A DNA stretch of 64,000 nucleotides from Citrus sinensis (taxonomy: Eukaryota; Streptophyta; Magnoliopsida; Sapindales; Rutaceae), in the NCBI RefSeq assembly GCF_022201045.2, contig NC_068558.1:930001-994000 (forward strand), given 5' to 3'. The notes beneath the pieces are model-generated. The model was not told where the DNA came from. It ran no database searches and worked only from the letters and a program-made list of their open reading frames with translations. Positions 50,541 to 63,105 of the stretch are shown piece after piece (positions within the stretch are counted from its first letter, which is position 1; every line of letters begins with the position of its first letter). The position numbers and the translations under genes were made by a program.

Positions 50541-52346
50541 TCCATAAGTGGAGCAATTGCTGTTGGTTGTGACCTTAACGCTGTCCCCTAAATTCATGCC
50601 AACTTTCCTTCTTTTACTTTATTATGGGTTTGGTTCCCTTTGAAATCCGGTGGCATTCCCACTAGATCACGGAAAATCAAGGGAGAAAAAAGAAAAGAAA
50701 AGAAAAAGAGTACCCTTAAAAAGGCATAGAGATATTCAAATTCAAACCAAAGTCGGTTCACATTTGTAATGGATCTACTACGGAAGCTAACTGGTTTGGT
50801 GTCGGTCAAGAAATCAAATTTCATTATTTGGCTAAATTAGCTGTTAAAGTTAGATTAATTTGCACTCAAAACAGCTGCTTCCCTAACTAAATATATGTGC
50901 ACGTAGCGGCGCCGCTGCCAAATTTGTTAGTATTAGTTAGATTTTTCAACTTGCGGGTCTCATATGGTAAGTGTTTTAAGTACATTAGCCGCTGACATTG
51001 TAGCCTTGAACTTTCAGTGTTAGTTGCTTTACCATTAATAATAAATGGGGAATATCTTGTAATTTGGGAACAGATTTGAAATTTGAATCTGTTTGAAAAT
51101 ATTTTTCTTCATTTTTTTTTCTTTTTACTTGGCAATGAAGCTAAATTAAGTCTCTTAGTGCAAAGTTAACATATATTAGTGGAAGAGCACTGACAATTTA
51201 CAACTCAGCAGAACATGCTCAAGTGAAACAAGGGATATTTGGAAGTGAGAGTAATTGGGAATTAGGAACGTGTAGTTTAGAGATAAAATGTGTTTCATAT
51301 CTTTTTAGCAAGGATCTCTCTCTGACTCCTTTAGAAGATCTAACATCCTTCATGGCTTAAAAATCTATAAAGCAGAGATGCTAATCCTTCACGGGAAGAT
51401 GCGACCATAATTAATCAGAAATGTGAATGGAATACAAGATAAAAAGCTTTTATTTTGCCTGCATGGTTGTGGCTTATGACTTACAATATTTTTTGATGCA
51501 GGATAGTGCATGGGATAAGCATAGTATTTTTTTAAGGAGTCATAACTCGAGCTTTAGGTATCGTTTAAGTGTAAAATATAATGTTTCGAATTTTGTAAGG
51601 AGACGAATCAAATGACCACTTTGTCTGTTTTGTCATTTTAAGATATTCTATAACTTTCAAAAATTTAATTTTGGGTGTCATTTGCTTTATTATGCTAATT
51701 TTAACTAAGATAATTTTATTATAAAATAATATTTCAAATTTGTTTGTTTTGATATATTCGCGATACTTAAAATTGGTATAAAAGAACCTAAAATCCTAAT
51801 TTTGTTCATTTAAACTAGTTAATAACATTTTAATTATTTTAAAAAAACTTTATTTCTTTATCTTTTATCGATCTTTGCCTTCATCGTCGTCATTCTTCTA
51901 AATCTTTAATTTGTTCGTGCGGTTGTGAATCCACAGAAACGTGCTTCTCACATATTGTATCAAAAGGCTAGGTTAGTGAAGATTTTGTGTGCAAATCTAG
52001 TGAATCCTTCGATAAAGGCTCGTCATTTGTTTTCTTGCAAGTGTTATTTTGTTCTTGTATGATCATACGTCGAATTTCAAATGATCATTTTTTAAAAGGC
52101 TAGGCGCTAGCTAATTGCCAGCGGACTCTGCATAATCATACCACAGGTCCATAGGCAACAGGTTTAGGCATGTAACTAAAACCCGCATGCACGGGGACAG
52201 GAGTGAGGGGACCCTTTACTTTTTCATTTGTTAAGGCCATTAGCGCGTGGTTACATTAGGCTATAGCCTGCCCATAGGACTCCTGCGGCCGCTCCAACCA
52301 AAAAGTGTGAATTGCTCAGTGCTCTCCATGCGTTGCAAATTAGAAA

Positions 52347-53036
52347 GGGAAAATATCCACCGTCCACCTATTTTTTACACATTTTTTAAAAATACACAAT
52401 TCCTTCATTTTTTGGCTGGAATCCACCAAAAGTTATATTTTTTTTCACTTTTCCACTTCCGTTTGGAATCCGTTAAGAAAACTAACGGAAACTTTAAAAA
52501 ATGACCATTTTACCCCCAAAATGAAAATTACAATTTCACCTTAAAAATTACAAAAAATAATTAGATTAAATCTAATTATTTTCCCCATCGGTCAATAAAT
52601 AAATTAATTCCATAACCATCAAATGTATGTTTTTTTTTAATATATCTGTAATTAGAATGCTAAATTATAACAGTAGTATTAAAAATAGCCCAATCTCACA
52701 AATCATCAATTGAATTTAAGATAAGTAGAGTTTTATTATTAATTGAGTTATAATCTCTAGTAGTTAAGATTTTTTTGTACTTCATTAAAGTACCAATAAT
52801 GATATTCATCATTAAATCTTATTATTTTTGGTATTTTTTAAGGTGAAATTGTAATTTTCGTTTTGGAGGTAAAATAATCATTTTATTAAGTTTCCGTTAG
52901 TTTTCTTAACGGATTCCAAACGGAAGTGGAAAAGTGAAAAAAAATGTAATTTTAGGTGGATTCCAGCTAAAAAAATAAAGGAATTGTGTATTTTTGAAAA
53001 AGGTGTAAAAAATAGGTGGACGGTGGATATTTTTCC
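52347..53036. mobile_element. Mutator-type MITE, 690 bp, with about 200-bp terminal inverted repeats
   Basis: Starts GGGAAAATATCCACCGTCCA and ends with the near-complement (ending GGTGGATATTTTTCC). The inverted ends extend about 200 bp each (to about 52547 and from about 52834). They share, in inverse order, TTTCACTTTTCCACTTCCGT, GGAATCCGTTAAGAAAACTA and AATTACAATTTCACCTTAAA. A perfect 9-bp target duplication AATTAGAAA flanks it (52338-52346 and 53037-53045), the hallmark of Mutator-like elements. No transposase is inside. Confidence 0.85.
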
Positions 53037-53865
53037 AATTAGAAATTTAGAACGAAGAAATTGACTTTTGAGCCCATCATCACACGTGCAAATAAATAAA
53101 ACTTTTGCGAAAGCACATGACCCTAACTAAATTAAACAGATCTCAAACTCAAACGATATAATATGCATGTTCCCTTATTGAACCCATTGAAATTGATAGA
53201 AATGGAGAAGCTTCAATGCTCTGAAGCGACCCCTTCTCCTCCCTATCCCTCCGAAACTGTAAGGACCTGAAACCAAACAAATGTTTCCACCACATAGGTC
53301 GATAACATTTTCTTGGCCCCACGTTGGTCCCCTCAAAAGTCCTTGAAAGACATTAGTAATTCTCAATTTGTATCTTCCTTTACAATTTTAAATAATTAAA
53401 TGTACATTTTAAAACGTACTGAATTATGGTAAAAGCACAGGGCATGATTGATTAAGTACCGTAATTAGTATTTGGTGCATATAAATAATGTATGGATTGA
53501 GATTCAATACTGAATTTATTTTTTATTAAGTAAAAAATTAATAGTCAAAATTTATTTTTTATTTTTTATCTAATAATTATTAATTCAATATTCAATAAAT
53601 ACCCAGCACATCTGTAAACCCTTGTCCATAATGTGTGCATTTTGAAGGCGCAAATCAAGGCATTAAGGTGATTCAATCACGGAGAAACCGAAGTGTGGTG
53701 ATGGTGGGCCAGATCCTTTTCTTTTTTTTTTTTCAAATCTCAATGGACGACTTTGATTTGTTATTTCAAAAATTGACAGCTTGTAGCCTTCACGAGGGGC
53801 AAAAGTGTGTTTTTCCTTTTCCCTTTTTTTCATTTTTAATGCGTCCACTACCACAGTGATTCATA

Positions 53866-53905
53866 TTATATATATATATAGAGAGAGAGACACACACACA
53901 CACAG
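53866..53905. repeat. Compound TA-GA-CA microsatellite
   Basis: (TA)n, (GA)n and (CA)n in the same order as at 15082-15129. Confidence 0.9.
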
Positions 53906-54709
53906 ATGATATGAAAATTTTCAATTTAGAATTTTAAAATACGTAAAAATACGTAAAAATTTTAAAATCTTATGATTTAAATAATATTTTAATTTCATAA
54001 TACTTTAAAACTGTGTGGTTTTAAAAATTTTTAGACTTACCTATATTTTAAAATTTCAAATTAAAAAATTATTATATGTGATATATGTGTGTGTCTATAC
54101 ATACATACATGCATGCATGTATTTATATGTATACATACAAAATATCAAATAGATGCTTCATTATTGCAATACTTTTACATAGGAAAAAAATATTATTCAT
54201 TTTCTTAATTTTCCATTGGATTATAATTTAATTGGCTACAATTTTGCAAAAGCAAGCTACTTCTGTAAGAATTGTGATCTTTGTTGGCTGTACTCCCATT
54301 AGCAGAACAAGCGCTTAATAAACTAATTACAAAATTACTAAAAGTTAAAAGACAATTGACAAAAAGATGAACTCACCGGGCATAAGGACTTATCATACTT
54401 ATATAAATTTAAGTCGCTCTCTTTACCTCGTCATTAACGACATAATTCAATAATTCCTTTGATGAAAAAGCTGTCGAACTCAATCCCTTCGTCTGAAATA
54501 TTTAAACTGTTCCACCATCATATTCCAAATATTAAGATTTAGTTCTAATATGACATGTTGAGAAAGGGCCTAGGATGTCAATATATATCTTCAACTAGCT
54601 AATATGGTCAATAGTCACAATCATAAACCACCATTATAGTTGTTATTGTATTTTGAAAAACAAAAAAAAAAAAGGATTCCAATCATTATGTTTTTTATTT
54701 AGGATATAT

Positions 54710-55089
54710 GGTGGACTGATTGATGAATCACTACCCTCAAAATTAAGCATAACTATAAGGGTAGTGGTTTGAGTTCCCATGGACTCAACCTCCCACAATT
54801 AATTATAATTGTGTGAAGTTGATTTATAAGTCTTTTTTTCTTGTGAAAAGCGAGTGGAGTAGAGACATTCTCGTCTGTGAGGGTTATTTGACTGGATATA
54901 TACTTCATATTTGATTGTAAATATTAGTGTAATAATCTGTTATAATAACAGTTGTAAATTTAATGTAATAATGTAAGTTTTAGTTATATATATGATTGTA
55001 AATATCAGTGTAATGATCTATTGTAATAACAACTATAAATATTTATATAATGCAATAATCTAATGTGTAATCAATATTAAAAAATAATA
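54710..55089 (+). mobile_element. SINE-like retroposon (family S1, longer copy)
   Basis: Contains a B-box-like GGTTTGAGTTCC (54767-54778) in its first quarter. The body (AGTGGAGTAGAGACATTC, CTGTGAGGGTTATTTG, TACTTCATAT, TTGTAAATATCAGTGTAAT) is shared with 21991-22241, and it ends in an A-rich tail. Direct repeats ATTTAGGATATAT (54697-54709) and ATTTAGGGTATAT (55090-55102), differing at one base, are the probable target duplication. Confidence 0.65.
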
Positions 55090-56786
55090 ATTTAGGGTAT
55101 ATATTTATGTTAAGCCTTTAATTTAACTTGATGCGCCAGTCAACACATGAAACAAATGCATGAGTTTAGATTGAATCAACTCGAAATCATTTAACCCTTT
55201 GTGTCATTTTCATGTTTGTCAATGGCTAATGTCACTTGCACCGTACAGATTTTTATTATTTGCTAACTCTTTTCAGTGATAACGATTTTTGTTTTGGCCA
55301 TCTGAACGACAGGTAAAATTTGAATTCAAACAAATTAATCAATGAAAAAACCTCAAAGACGATCCGTATTGCTTCATTTGTAGTTCTTTAATTTTGCTAC
55401 TTTTTCATTGCCCTACCATCCATTATGCATGAACCGTGATCGACCCTTACTTTAAAGATTTGCTCATTTCTGGCAAACAAAAGACATCATATAATTACAA
55501 ATATATTTAGAGACATGAAAAATTATTACATGTGAATGCTCGTATTCTTTAAAATTTAAAACGAATTACTCACTAGCAATGAGTTAAAAAATAATAAATA
55601 AATAAACTTTAATTCATCCATCAATATTTCCATTCATAATTCCTTTTTACATGCTTTATGATTTATATTCTCTTAATTCATTTATTTCATATTCCATTAG
55701 TAATAGCTAAAGCGGACTACATCACCGGTTATTAGGTCAAAAAAAGTTTTAAAGACATCCTACTTGTACATGGTTTCATAGACCCCCACAATATGAACAC
55801 AATGTCCCAAAATTTGTATTTGTTTAGGAACGAAAATGAATGTACGATGAAGAGGAAATGTAAAAAAATTGGTAGATAAGAGAAATTTAAATTCTGAATA
55901 GTGAAAATTTTATTTAAAAAGTTTGAATGAATAACACTAGTATTTTGTGCCCCTTTTATACTAACTTAAATATCGTGAAATTATCAAAATAGACAAAATC
56001 AAAATATTATTTTATAATAAGATTCTTCTAATGTAAATAAGAAAAATAAAATAAATTGACCAAATATAATATTTAAAAAATGAAGATAAAAGGAAAATAA
56101 GAAAATAATTAAAAATTAAAAAACGACCATCAAAAAAATAAAATTTTCGATTTAACCACGGAAAAAAAATATAGGATGAGCTATTTTAGATTTAGATAGA
56201 GAAATTGATTTGAAGTAAATGTACTTTTTTGATCTCGGTAGATGCGAATAATTTGAAGTGATCAGTTCCAGATTCAAAAATCAAATTTGAGGATTGACAG
56301 TACCAACTGCAATTCTGCAAATTGATATTTTGGGCCCCAATCAATTTAAGAGCTTATTTGTTGTGTTATCTTGATTCAAAGTATTTTTTAAGCTCCACGA
56401 ATGAATATTATTTGTCTAAGATTATTGCAAAAAGAACATGCACAGTGAACGTTCTTTTATTATAAATATTTGGGCACCAATATTTCATTTTTCTATAATA
56501 AAAGGAAAAAATGACGTGTTGTCAATTTGGCACATAAAAAAACTCATTTTTACTGACTTTTTTTTTTAATAATACTACACTTATTACAATATTGGAATAT
56601 AAAATTTACATTGCAATTGAAGTGATGATTAATTAATATAACATTATTAGAGTTCACATTATGTTAAATAAAAATTTATGTTATTATTTCCCTCTATCAG
56701 ATAAATTAGATCAGAGGCATTCCAAAGTGTTTTAGTTAAAATATTTATGGAAAATACAAGAAGGGGTAGACTTCGAAGATGTGGTA

Positions 56787-57475
56787 CACGTGGCAGCAAA
56801 AGAAAGTCGTCGGACATCTTAAACAATGATTAAGATTCTTTTTTGATCTGATCATATCATGAGTAAATAATTTAATCACTGATTAGTTGTTAATAAAAAA
56901 ATTAAATTTTATTCATACATTATCTCTAAAAGACATATGATAAAAAATTGGAGCCGGCTAAGTTACGTTAAACGTAACTTACGCCAGTCACAGCAACAAT
57001 GACAAGTCCCATCACTAATACTATTGCTGTATCTGGCGTAAATTACGTGTTTAACGTAACTTAGCTAAAGCCTAAAAAATTATTAAAAACTTAATAATGC
57101 TAAGATCTTATTCACTTAAACGGAAGAAGAGATTTGTTACGGCAAACCGACAAAATGAACTCGAGAATAAGAAAAGAATGTTATGCACTGCAGATCTGAG
57201 CCGTCGAAAGCCTCCGCAAATCACGTTGAATGGGACCCAGAAAGCAATTCGCCGAAGCTCAAATCGCAATTAACGGTGATTCTTGTGGCCCTGGAATTCC
57301 GGAGTCATAAAGACATGTGTCACGGTGAGGAGAGGCATCAAGTACCGGCCATGTGAGTGCACGTGCAATCTGACACTCCAACAGGGCCCACCACGTGATG
57401 GTTCTTACGCTTGAAAACGCAGCACTGAAAGGCACGTGCTTCGCCAAGGTGGTCCAATTGATAGAGGCTACGTGG
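56787..57475. promoter_or_regulatory. Cluster of G-box/ABRE-like ACGTG motifs without an adjacent gene
   Basis: CACGTG occurs at 56787-56792, 57360-57365, 57392-57397 and 57433-57438, and TACGTGG at 57469-57475. Four of the five lie within 116 bp in a GC-richer island (about 57190-57500). Such clusters are typical of light- or ABA-responsive promoters bound by bZIP/bHLH factors. No gene start is visible nearby. Confidence 0.4.
56957..57066. repeat. Compact inverted repeat with palindromic arms
   Basis: GCTAAGTTACGTTAAACGTA, ACTTACGCCAG and CAGCAA on the left mirror TTGCTG, CTGGCGTAAATTACGTG and TTTAACGTAACTTAGC on the right. The left arm is itself nearly palindromic (TAAGTTACG/CGTAACTTA). 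A transcript would fold into a long stem with a loop of about 30 bases. Confidence 0.65.
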
Positions 57476-60286
57476 TGGCGAATGACGTTACTCCTCACAT
57501 GCTATTAACCACCGTTTTATTGGCTGTATGCTTCAAAATAGAAAAATATTTATAAATAAGTTTGATGAATGAATAATAGAATTGGTGAAGGGGACGTGAT
57601 GATCAGGTATATACGAGACATAATGTTTGCAATTTGTTTCGTTTACAATAAATAAATAAAAATATAACAAAAATCAATTAAATATACGAAAGTTCAACAA
57701 ATTTCTCCGTGATATAAAATAAAGATAAATTATTTTTAATATGCAGTGATCAATCCTAAATTTCAACTGGGCATTATAGCTCACCTCAATAAACTATGAT
57801 CATAGATTATCAATTTTTCACCTATTGAAATCAACATATATACGATTTACCTATTATTTTTTATAATACTAAAAAACTTTATTGACACAAAAACAATAGG
57901 ATAAATGAAACATTTAATTGATAATTTATTTTAGGAATATAAAATATATATTTATTATAGTAAAACTAGGAGCGGGTAAATTTTAGTTTGGATCGGATTT
58001 GGATCAAGTCAATTGGGCTTTAGGTTGAAAAAAAAAAAGAAAAGAAAAAAAGGTAATTTGAACTTGTAATCTGATTCGAATATAGTTTTGAACATATCAA
58101 ATATTCAAATAGAGTTCAAATTAGATCGGATTGTGATTATATGTAGATCCATCGGGTTCGATTTGAAATTCAATTAGGATGGATTTAGATAATATTTGTA
58201 TTGGGGTAATTTTGAGCATTTTTTTCTTACAAATAATATTAGTTATTAGAAAATTGTTTTAATGTAACTATCTCATTTTAGTCTTTTTTTTAATCAATTT
58301 TTAATTAAAAAAATTAAAATTACTACTACGAAATTAAATGAATAAAAATTAAAATAAACTACTACTATCGGGTCGGATTGGGTTATTTACCTGCCCTTAA
58401 TATATCTAAAGTACTTTTTAAAATTGTATAAACCCAATCAAATTTTCGGATTCAATTAGGAACCTTATCCAATCACAATTCAATTGAGTAAGCCAAAAAT
58501 CTCACTTGATTAATTACAGCATTCTTTCGCTTTTGAGATGGGGTTGGGTTATTTACCTACCCCAAGAAAAATGTTTTAAAAATAACAAGAAAAATATCTT
58601 ATTGTTAATTTTTTATTCACATTGGAATGTATATTTCTTATTTTTGTACTTAAATTACTATTTTCAAAAAAAGAATTCTTTCTCTTTTTGGTGCATAAGG
58701 CAAAAGCTTTTCGCAACATTTAATTATTTTATTCTTGTCTTCTTCCTTTTTTGGGTAATACTATTTGCACATGACAATGCACACAAAGTTATATATGATC
58801 ATTAAAGACAAAAAAAAATTCATAACAATACAAACTCACTTAGCTTTTAATTTTATCTTCACGGACAAGTGTCCTAATTGTGTTTATCATGTGTAATTAT
58901 GTATCTATGAATGTGATGCTCAAATAACATTGTTCTTTTTTCTCAGTAGGGACTAGGGAGGTACCTTATTTTACCCAAAGTGCAAATCTCTGGGTCCATT
59001 GGGAACGAGAAAGGCATGCAATATTTGGGAATTTAACATAAAACTAAAATTATTCTGATTAATCAAATATTCAATATTTAATTTATCAATAAGATATATG
59101 TAAATTACAGTAAAATCTTTACAAAATAATATTGTTGGGACTAAGAAAAAATAGTATTTTAACGAAGTTATTTATTTATCAATAAATTAATAAATTATTA
59201 ATTTAATAGTAAATGAATATTTATTAATTACTTGTGTCATCTAATATTCCTTTATCTAAATAATGACAATAATCAATTAAGGTCAGTTTACTAACTTATA
59301 ACAATTCATTTTGATTCTCACAGTTAAAGTAAACGATTTATTTTAATTTTCATTTCTCATTCCGATTACTGATTAGTAAACGCACCATAAGAAGTACGAT
59401 TGGCGGTCTTTAATTTTTTAACATAGACATGCTAAGTCTAGCTAACCAGTAGAAATCTAAACAATCTTAACAAATACTAACTTCAATTTAATTATGTAAT
59501 ATATGACTACAACTATTAATCCTGCGATATATTTGATTATTAATGAAAAAAAAAGGTTTCAAGATAAAGATATTAAATGGACGTTGAGAGTGAAATCTTT
59601 TATTCAATTTTAATGATTGTCCTTCATAGTAAATTTTCTTGTGAGTATTTTAGGGCTATAATTTTCTATTAAGTGAGTTTTAGACAGTATTATTTTGAAT
59701 TCAAATAGCATCACCCTTAATATTTAATGCTGTGGTTTAATATTTACAATTAAATTAAAACAACAAAGTTCCTAGTGTGAGCTAATGAAGTGAACTCCAG
59801 TGTTCGCAAACTGTTAAGCACTCGCAAATGCAAATTCAATTTTGATTTTTGCAGGTATTTTATTCTCAGAGACTGATTGATTTGGTACAAAATACAAAGC
59901 TTAGACATGACAATTGACATGAGGCATACAATATGTATCACATTCCCATAATGCACTATCAAGCCCATAATTTTATCAAAAAACATTCTGTAGTTCAGAC
60001 GGTGCTCTTCAGTTTCACTAGGTGCTTACGCAGCATATGAGCAAACCTCTTCCATTTTCTGCAATCTGCATCGTAGCCAAAACAAACAGAAGACAGCAAT
60101 TAACAAACCAATGAATTTCAGCTATATTCAATTGCTTGTATATAGCACAATTCCAGGCAATCTTTGTAACGCACTCATACACATTCTGACATACTAGAAG
60201 TTGTCCCCAGGACAAAAATATTTAACCCACCTCTGACTGGATAAGGAATGAATCATTAGGCTACTCCCTGTCTTTTTCTGAGGTTT

Positions 60287-63105
60287 TTAATCCTTCCAGC
60301 CCTCCTTGCTCAACCGCCTTGAGGCAAGGCCTTTAGACGAGAGGCTTGGAGTAACTGGTAGTGACGGTGTCTTCGGTGCCTCCTCATCGTCCCAATTATC
60401 ATCCCAACTGTTATCCCATCCATGATTATTATCCGATTCTGAATTTCCCAGGCTGGCAACAGGCACCTCCATATCCAGTCTTTGATATTTAGATTTGCCA
60501 CTGGAAAGTTGCCTACACCGCAAGCTGACACACAAACAACCTGATGCCAGTATGAGTAGTGCTGCGAAGGTTATGACTGGGACGGTAGGTTTTTTAGACA
60601 AGAATTTGAAGTATGTGGATTTAAGAGAGTTATCGAAGTCTTCTCCAGAATTATGTGCCATTAAATCCTTGAAATCAAGTCTGCAATTTCCATTTCCAGC
60701 CTTTATAGTGATCAAATTGACAGTTCCTTTCCTTCTGATAGAAACCCTAAGCTGCATAATAACAAACATCAAAATCACTGTCCACTCTTTGCACTGCATT
60801 TCTACCATGCTTTCTAGGAATGATGTTTACTACAAGAAAAATAATAAAATGGGCATAATCGCAGGTCAACTCTTATTTAACTTTGACCAACGAATGACAG
60901 CAACTAAGATTTATAACAAAGAACTACTTGCATTAAAGATGCAAACATCTCATAAATCACAGTGAAATTTTCATTCTAAGTTTTGGTATGGGTTAGGCTA
61001 TTTTAACTAAAATTTTTTACTTCAAAATTCAACACAAATTTTGAGCCATTGACCATATGCAATGGTAGATTTTCAAAGTTAAGAGCAGCATTTAATGATG
61101 TCTAATCATCCACCACCAATTGCAAGGAATCAATGGTTCAAAATCTGTGTCAAAATTCTAAGTTAAAATAGCCCAAGCAGGTGATTAATATTCACAGGAA
61201 ATCTAGAACATCTCAAATCCACCAAACGATGCTCATTTCATTTCCTTTTGTCGCATCCACTGGCAGGTGACAACACCTGCTCCAGATTCCCAACCCGATT
61301 TACTGTCCCTCACTTCAGAGATACAAAAACAAACATAGAATGTTTTAAAATCAAATGCATACAAATTTTAAGTTTAATTGCCGTTCTTTCCCTTCATAAA
61401 AGATTTTCAAACAGACCTGGTCATCCCTGTACCTTCCATGTTTCCTATTCAAAAGTTTCAGAGAATGGTGACGAAACTTGTTAATAGGATTAGAAGCTAA
61501 ATTAAGCTACAAACTTCATTGAAATTTTTAGTTTTACAATGCCAGTATGCAGTAGGAAAAGGAAAAATTGTTGAATCGGAATATTATGGTGCGTTTAAGA
61601 GTGAGGTGTTGTAACTTTTAAGCTGCAGCTGCTGTGGAATAAAAGCCATTGATGCAGAGTAAAAGCCTTAGTTTTTAAACAGCTAAGCTGTCAAAGTCCA
61701 GCTGTAAGGTATAACCAAACACCTTGGAAGCTGGGCTTTGGCAGCCAGCTGTCTCACATCACTCCCAAACGCACTCTTAGTCCAGATAATAGCAAGTAAG
61801 ATGAACAAACAATGAGACTAGTGAATTCTCAAATACAACCACTTCTGAGATGTTTTCAAATAACCATGAGCTTTTGTTTACAAATACCTCATTGCCTTCG
61901 TTCTCTCGCAGTTGAACTTTTGTTTTCTCTAGTCGAACATAATCAGGAGCAGAAATTCTAACAGTGAGTGGGCCCTTAACTTTATTCTGAATTAAAAGTG
62001 ATAGATCTGGAGAGTCTGGAAAATTGCAATGGGAACTCAAATACGAACCAAATCACAATAATATATAGAGGAAAACAATTATCAAACTACGGATGGACAA
62101 TACATTGTTGCAAAGCCCCTCTTTCAAGCAGAAGCAACCCTCTTAGAATGCACTACTAACATAAAAGTTCATGAACTAGTATGACAAGAATGTAAATTTC
62201 ACAAGCTTTGAATTCAACCTGCACTTATTATTTAAGAAGATATTCTTCAATTTAACTACAAATAATTACTACTAACACTCATTAAAAACATTTCTCAATA
62301 AACAAAAATTCTAGACAAATAGAATTTTAGCAGAAGAGTAAATAAATCAAGATATAGTTCATCAAGCCTACTTCATGCGCATAAATTTTTTACCATAATA
62401 GCAGATCACATCAAAAAGGCAATAATACTTGAAACAATTAGCTATAAATTGTTAAAAGTAGAATGCATCTAATTGAAGCGAATGCTTACCGTTTCCTGGA
62501 ACTCTCAAACAAGCAACAAACTGCATTTTCTCATCCATGCACTTATTAGAAGAATGACATTCTTCAACCCGAGTTCCCTCCTTCCTTGATTTGCCTGAAT
62601 CTTCATCAGGATCCCCTTCTTTGGAAGCATCCTTCGATTTCACCTCATCACTCAAATTATCCTTTCTGTCACTCAACTCCTTTTGACCTTTTGGAACCGA
62701 ATTACCCTTTTGAACATTTTTAGCATTTTTTGAACCCAGTGGATGAAATGTATTGTTTTTATCTACACGATTCTTATCATCAGTTCCCTCAACTGATTTG
62801 TTCACTTGATCTCCTCTGTTCCCATTCACATTTTTCGTTTGAGAAGAATTTGTTACTAAATTTGACCCACCGGTTGTGTCATTTGAACTTCTAGAGCCAT
62901 TTAAATTCGGATCTAATCCAGAACTTGCACTGAAATTTGTCTACAAAAGAATATGTACAGTTACAAACTCTATTGATTTAATTATCAATGTAATGAATTT
63001 AAAATAAGTTACTTTTGCTTCAAGATTTACCTTATCAGCAGCAGAGGAACCATTAACAAGCAGTACTAGGAAGAAAGCCAACAAGAAAATGGAAGTTGCT
63101 TTCAT
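60287..63105 (-). CDS. Uncharacterised plant type I membrane protein (DUF7356-like)
   Basis: Four reverse-strand exons: 63105-63031, 62940-62490, 62015-61888 and 60751-60287, giving 372 aa. Seen: an N-terminal signal peptide (MKATSIFLLAFFLVLLVNGS); a long Asn/Ser/Lys/Asp-rich low-complexity spacer (about 26-150); a conserved Cys-bearing segment CHSSNKCMDEKMQFVACLRV leading to a beta-rich part (SLLIQNKVKGPLTVRISAPD, GNGNCRLDF). One transmembrane helix follows (about 273-295), then a cytosolic tail with GWDNSWDDNWDDEE and an Arg/Ser/Lys-rich end (SRRLSKEGWKD). It resembles plant proteins listed as DUF7356; the name is from memory and no function is known to me. The ATG at 63105 is the one followed by a signal peptide. 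Splice-like sites at 63254 (donor) and 63147 (first base after acceptor) suggest a 5' UTR intron. Confidence 0.8.
61589..61774. mobile_element. MITE in the last intron of the DUF7356-like gene
   Basis: Ends GGTGCGTTTAAGAGTGAGGT on the left and, inverted, GTGCGTTTGGGAGTGATGTG on the right. The interior is a CAGCTG-rich imperfect foldback. The GTGCGTTT terminus is shared with the element at 40480-40737, suggesting related hAT-like families. No target duplication is evident. Confidence 0.6.

Noticed and set aside
57259-57498. 79-aa reverse frame in the GC-richer island
   Set aside because: No recognisable domain and no start context; the island is better explained by ACGTG-type regulatory motifs.
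57960-58460. GGATCGGATTTGG and GGGTCGGATTGGG blocks resembling a common plant transposon
   Set aside because: The blocks are short, and I could not settle whether they are inverted or direct, nor find a target duplication.
60018-60215. 65-aa reverse frame after the DUF7356-like stop codon
   Set aside because: No domain; probably 3' UTR or downstream DNA.
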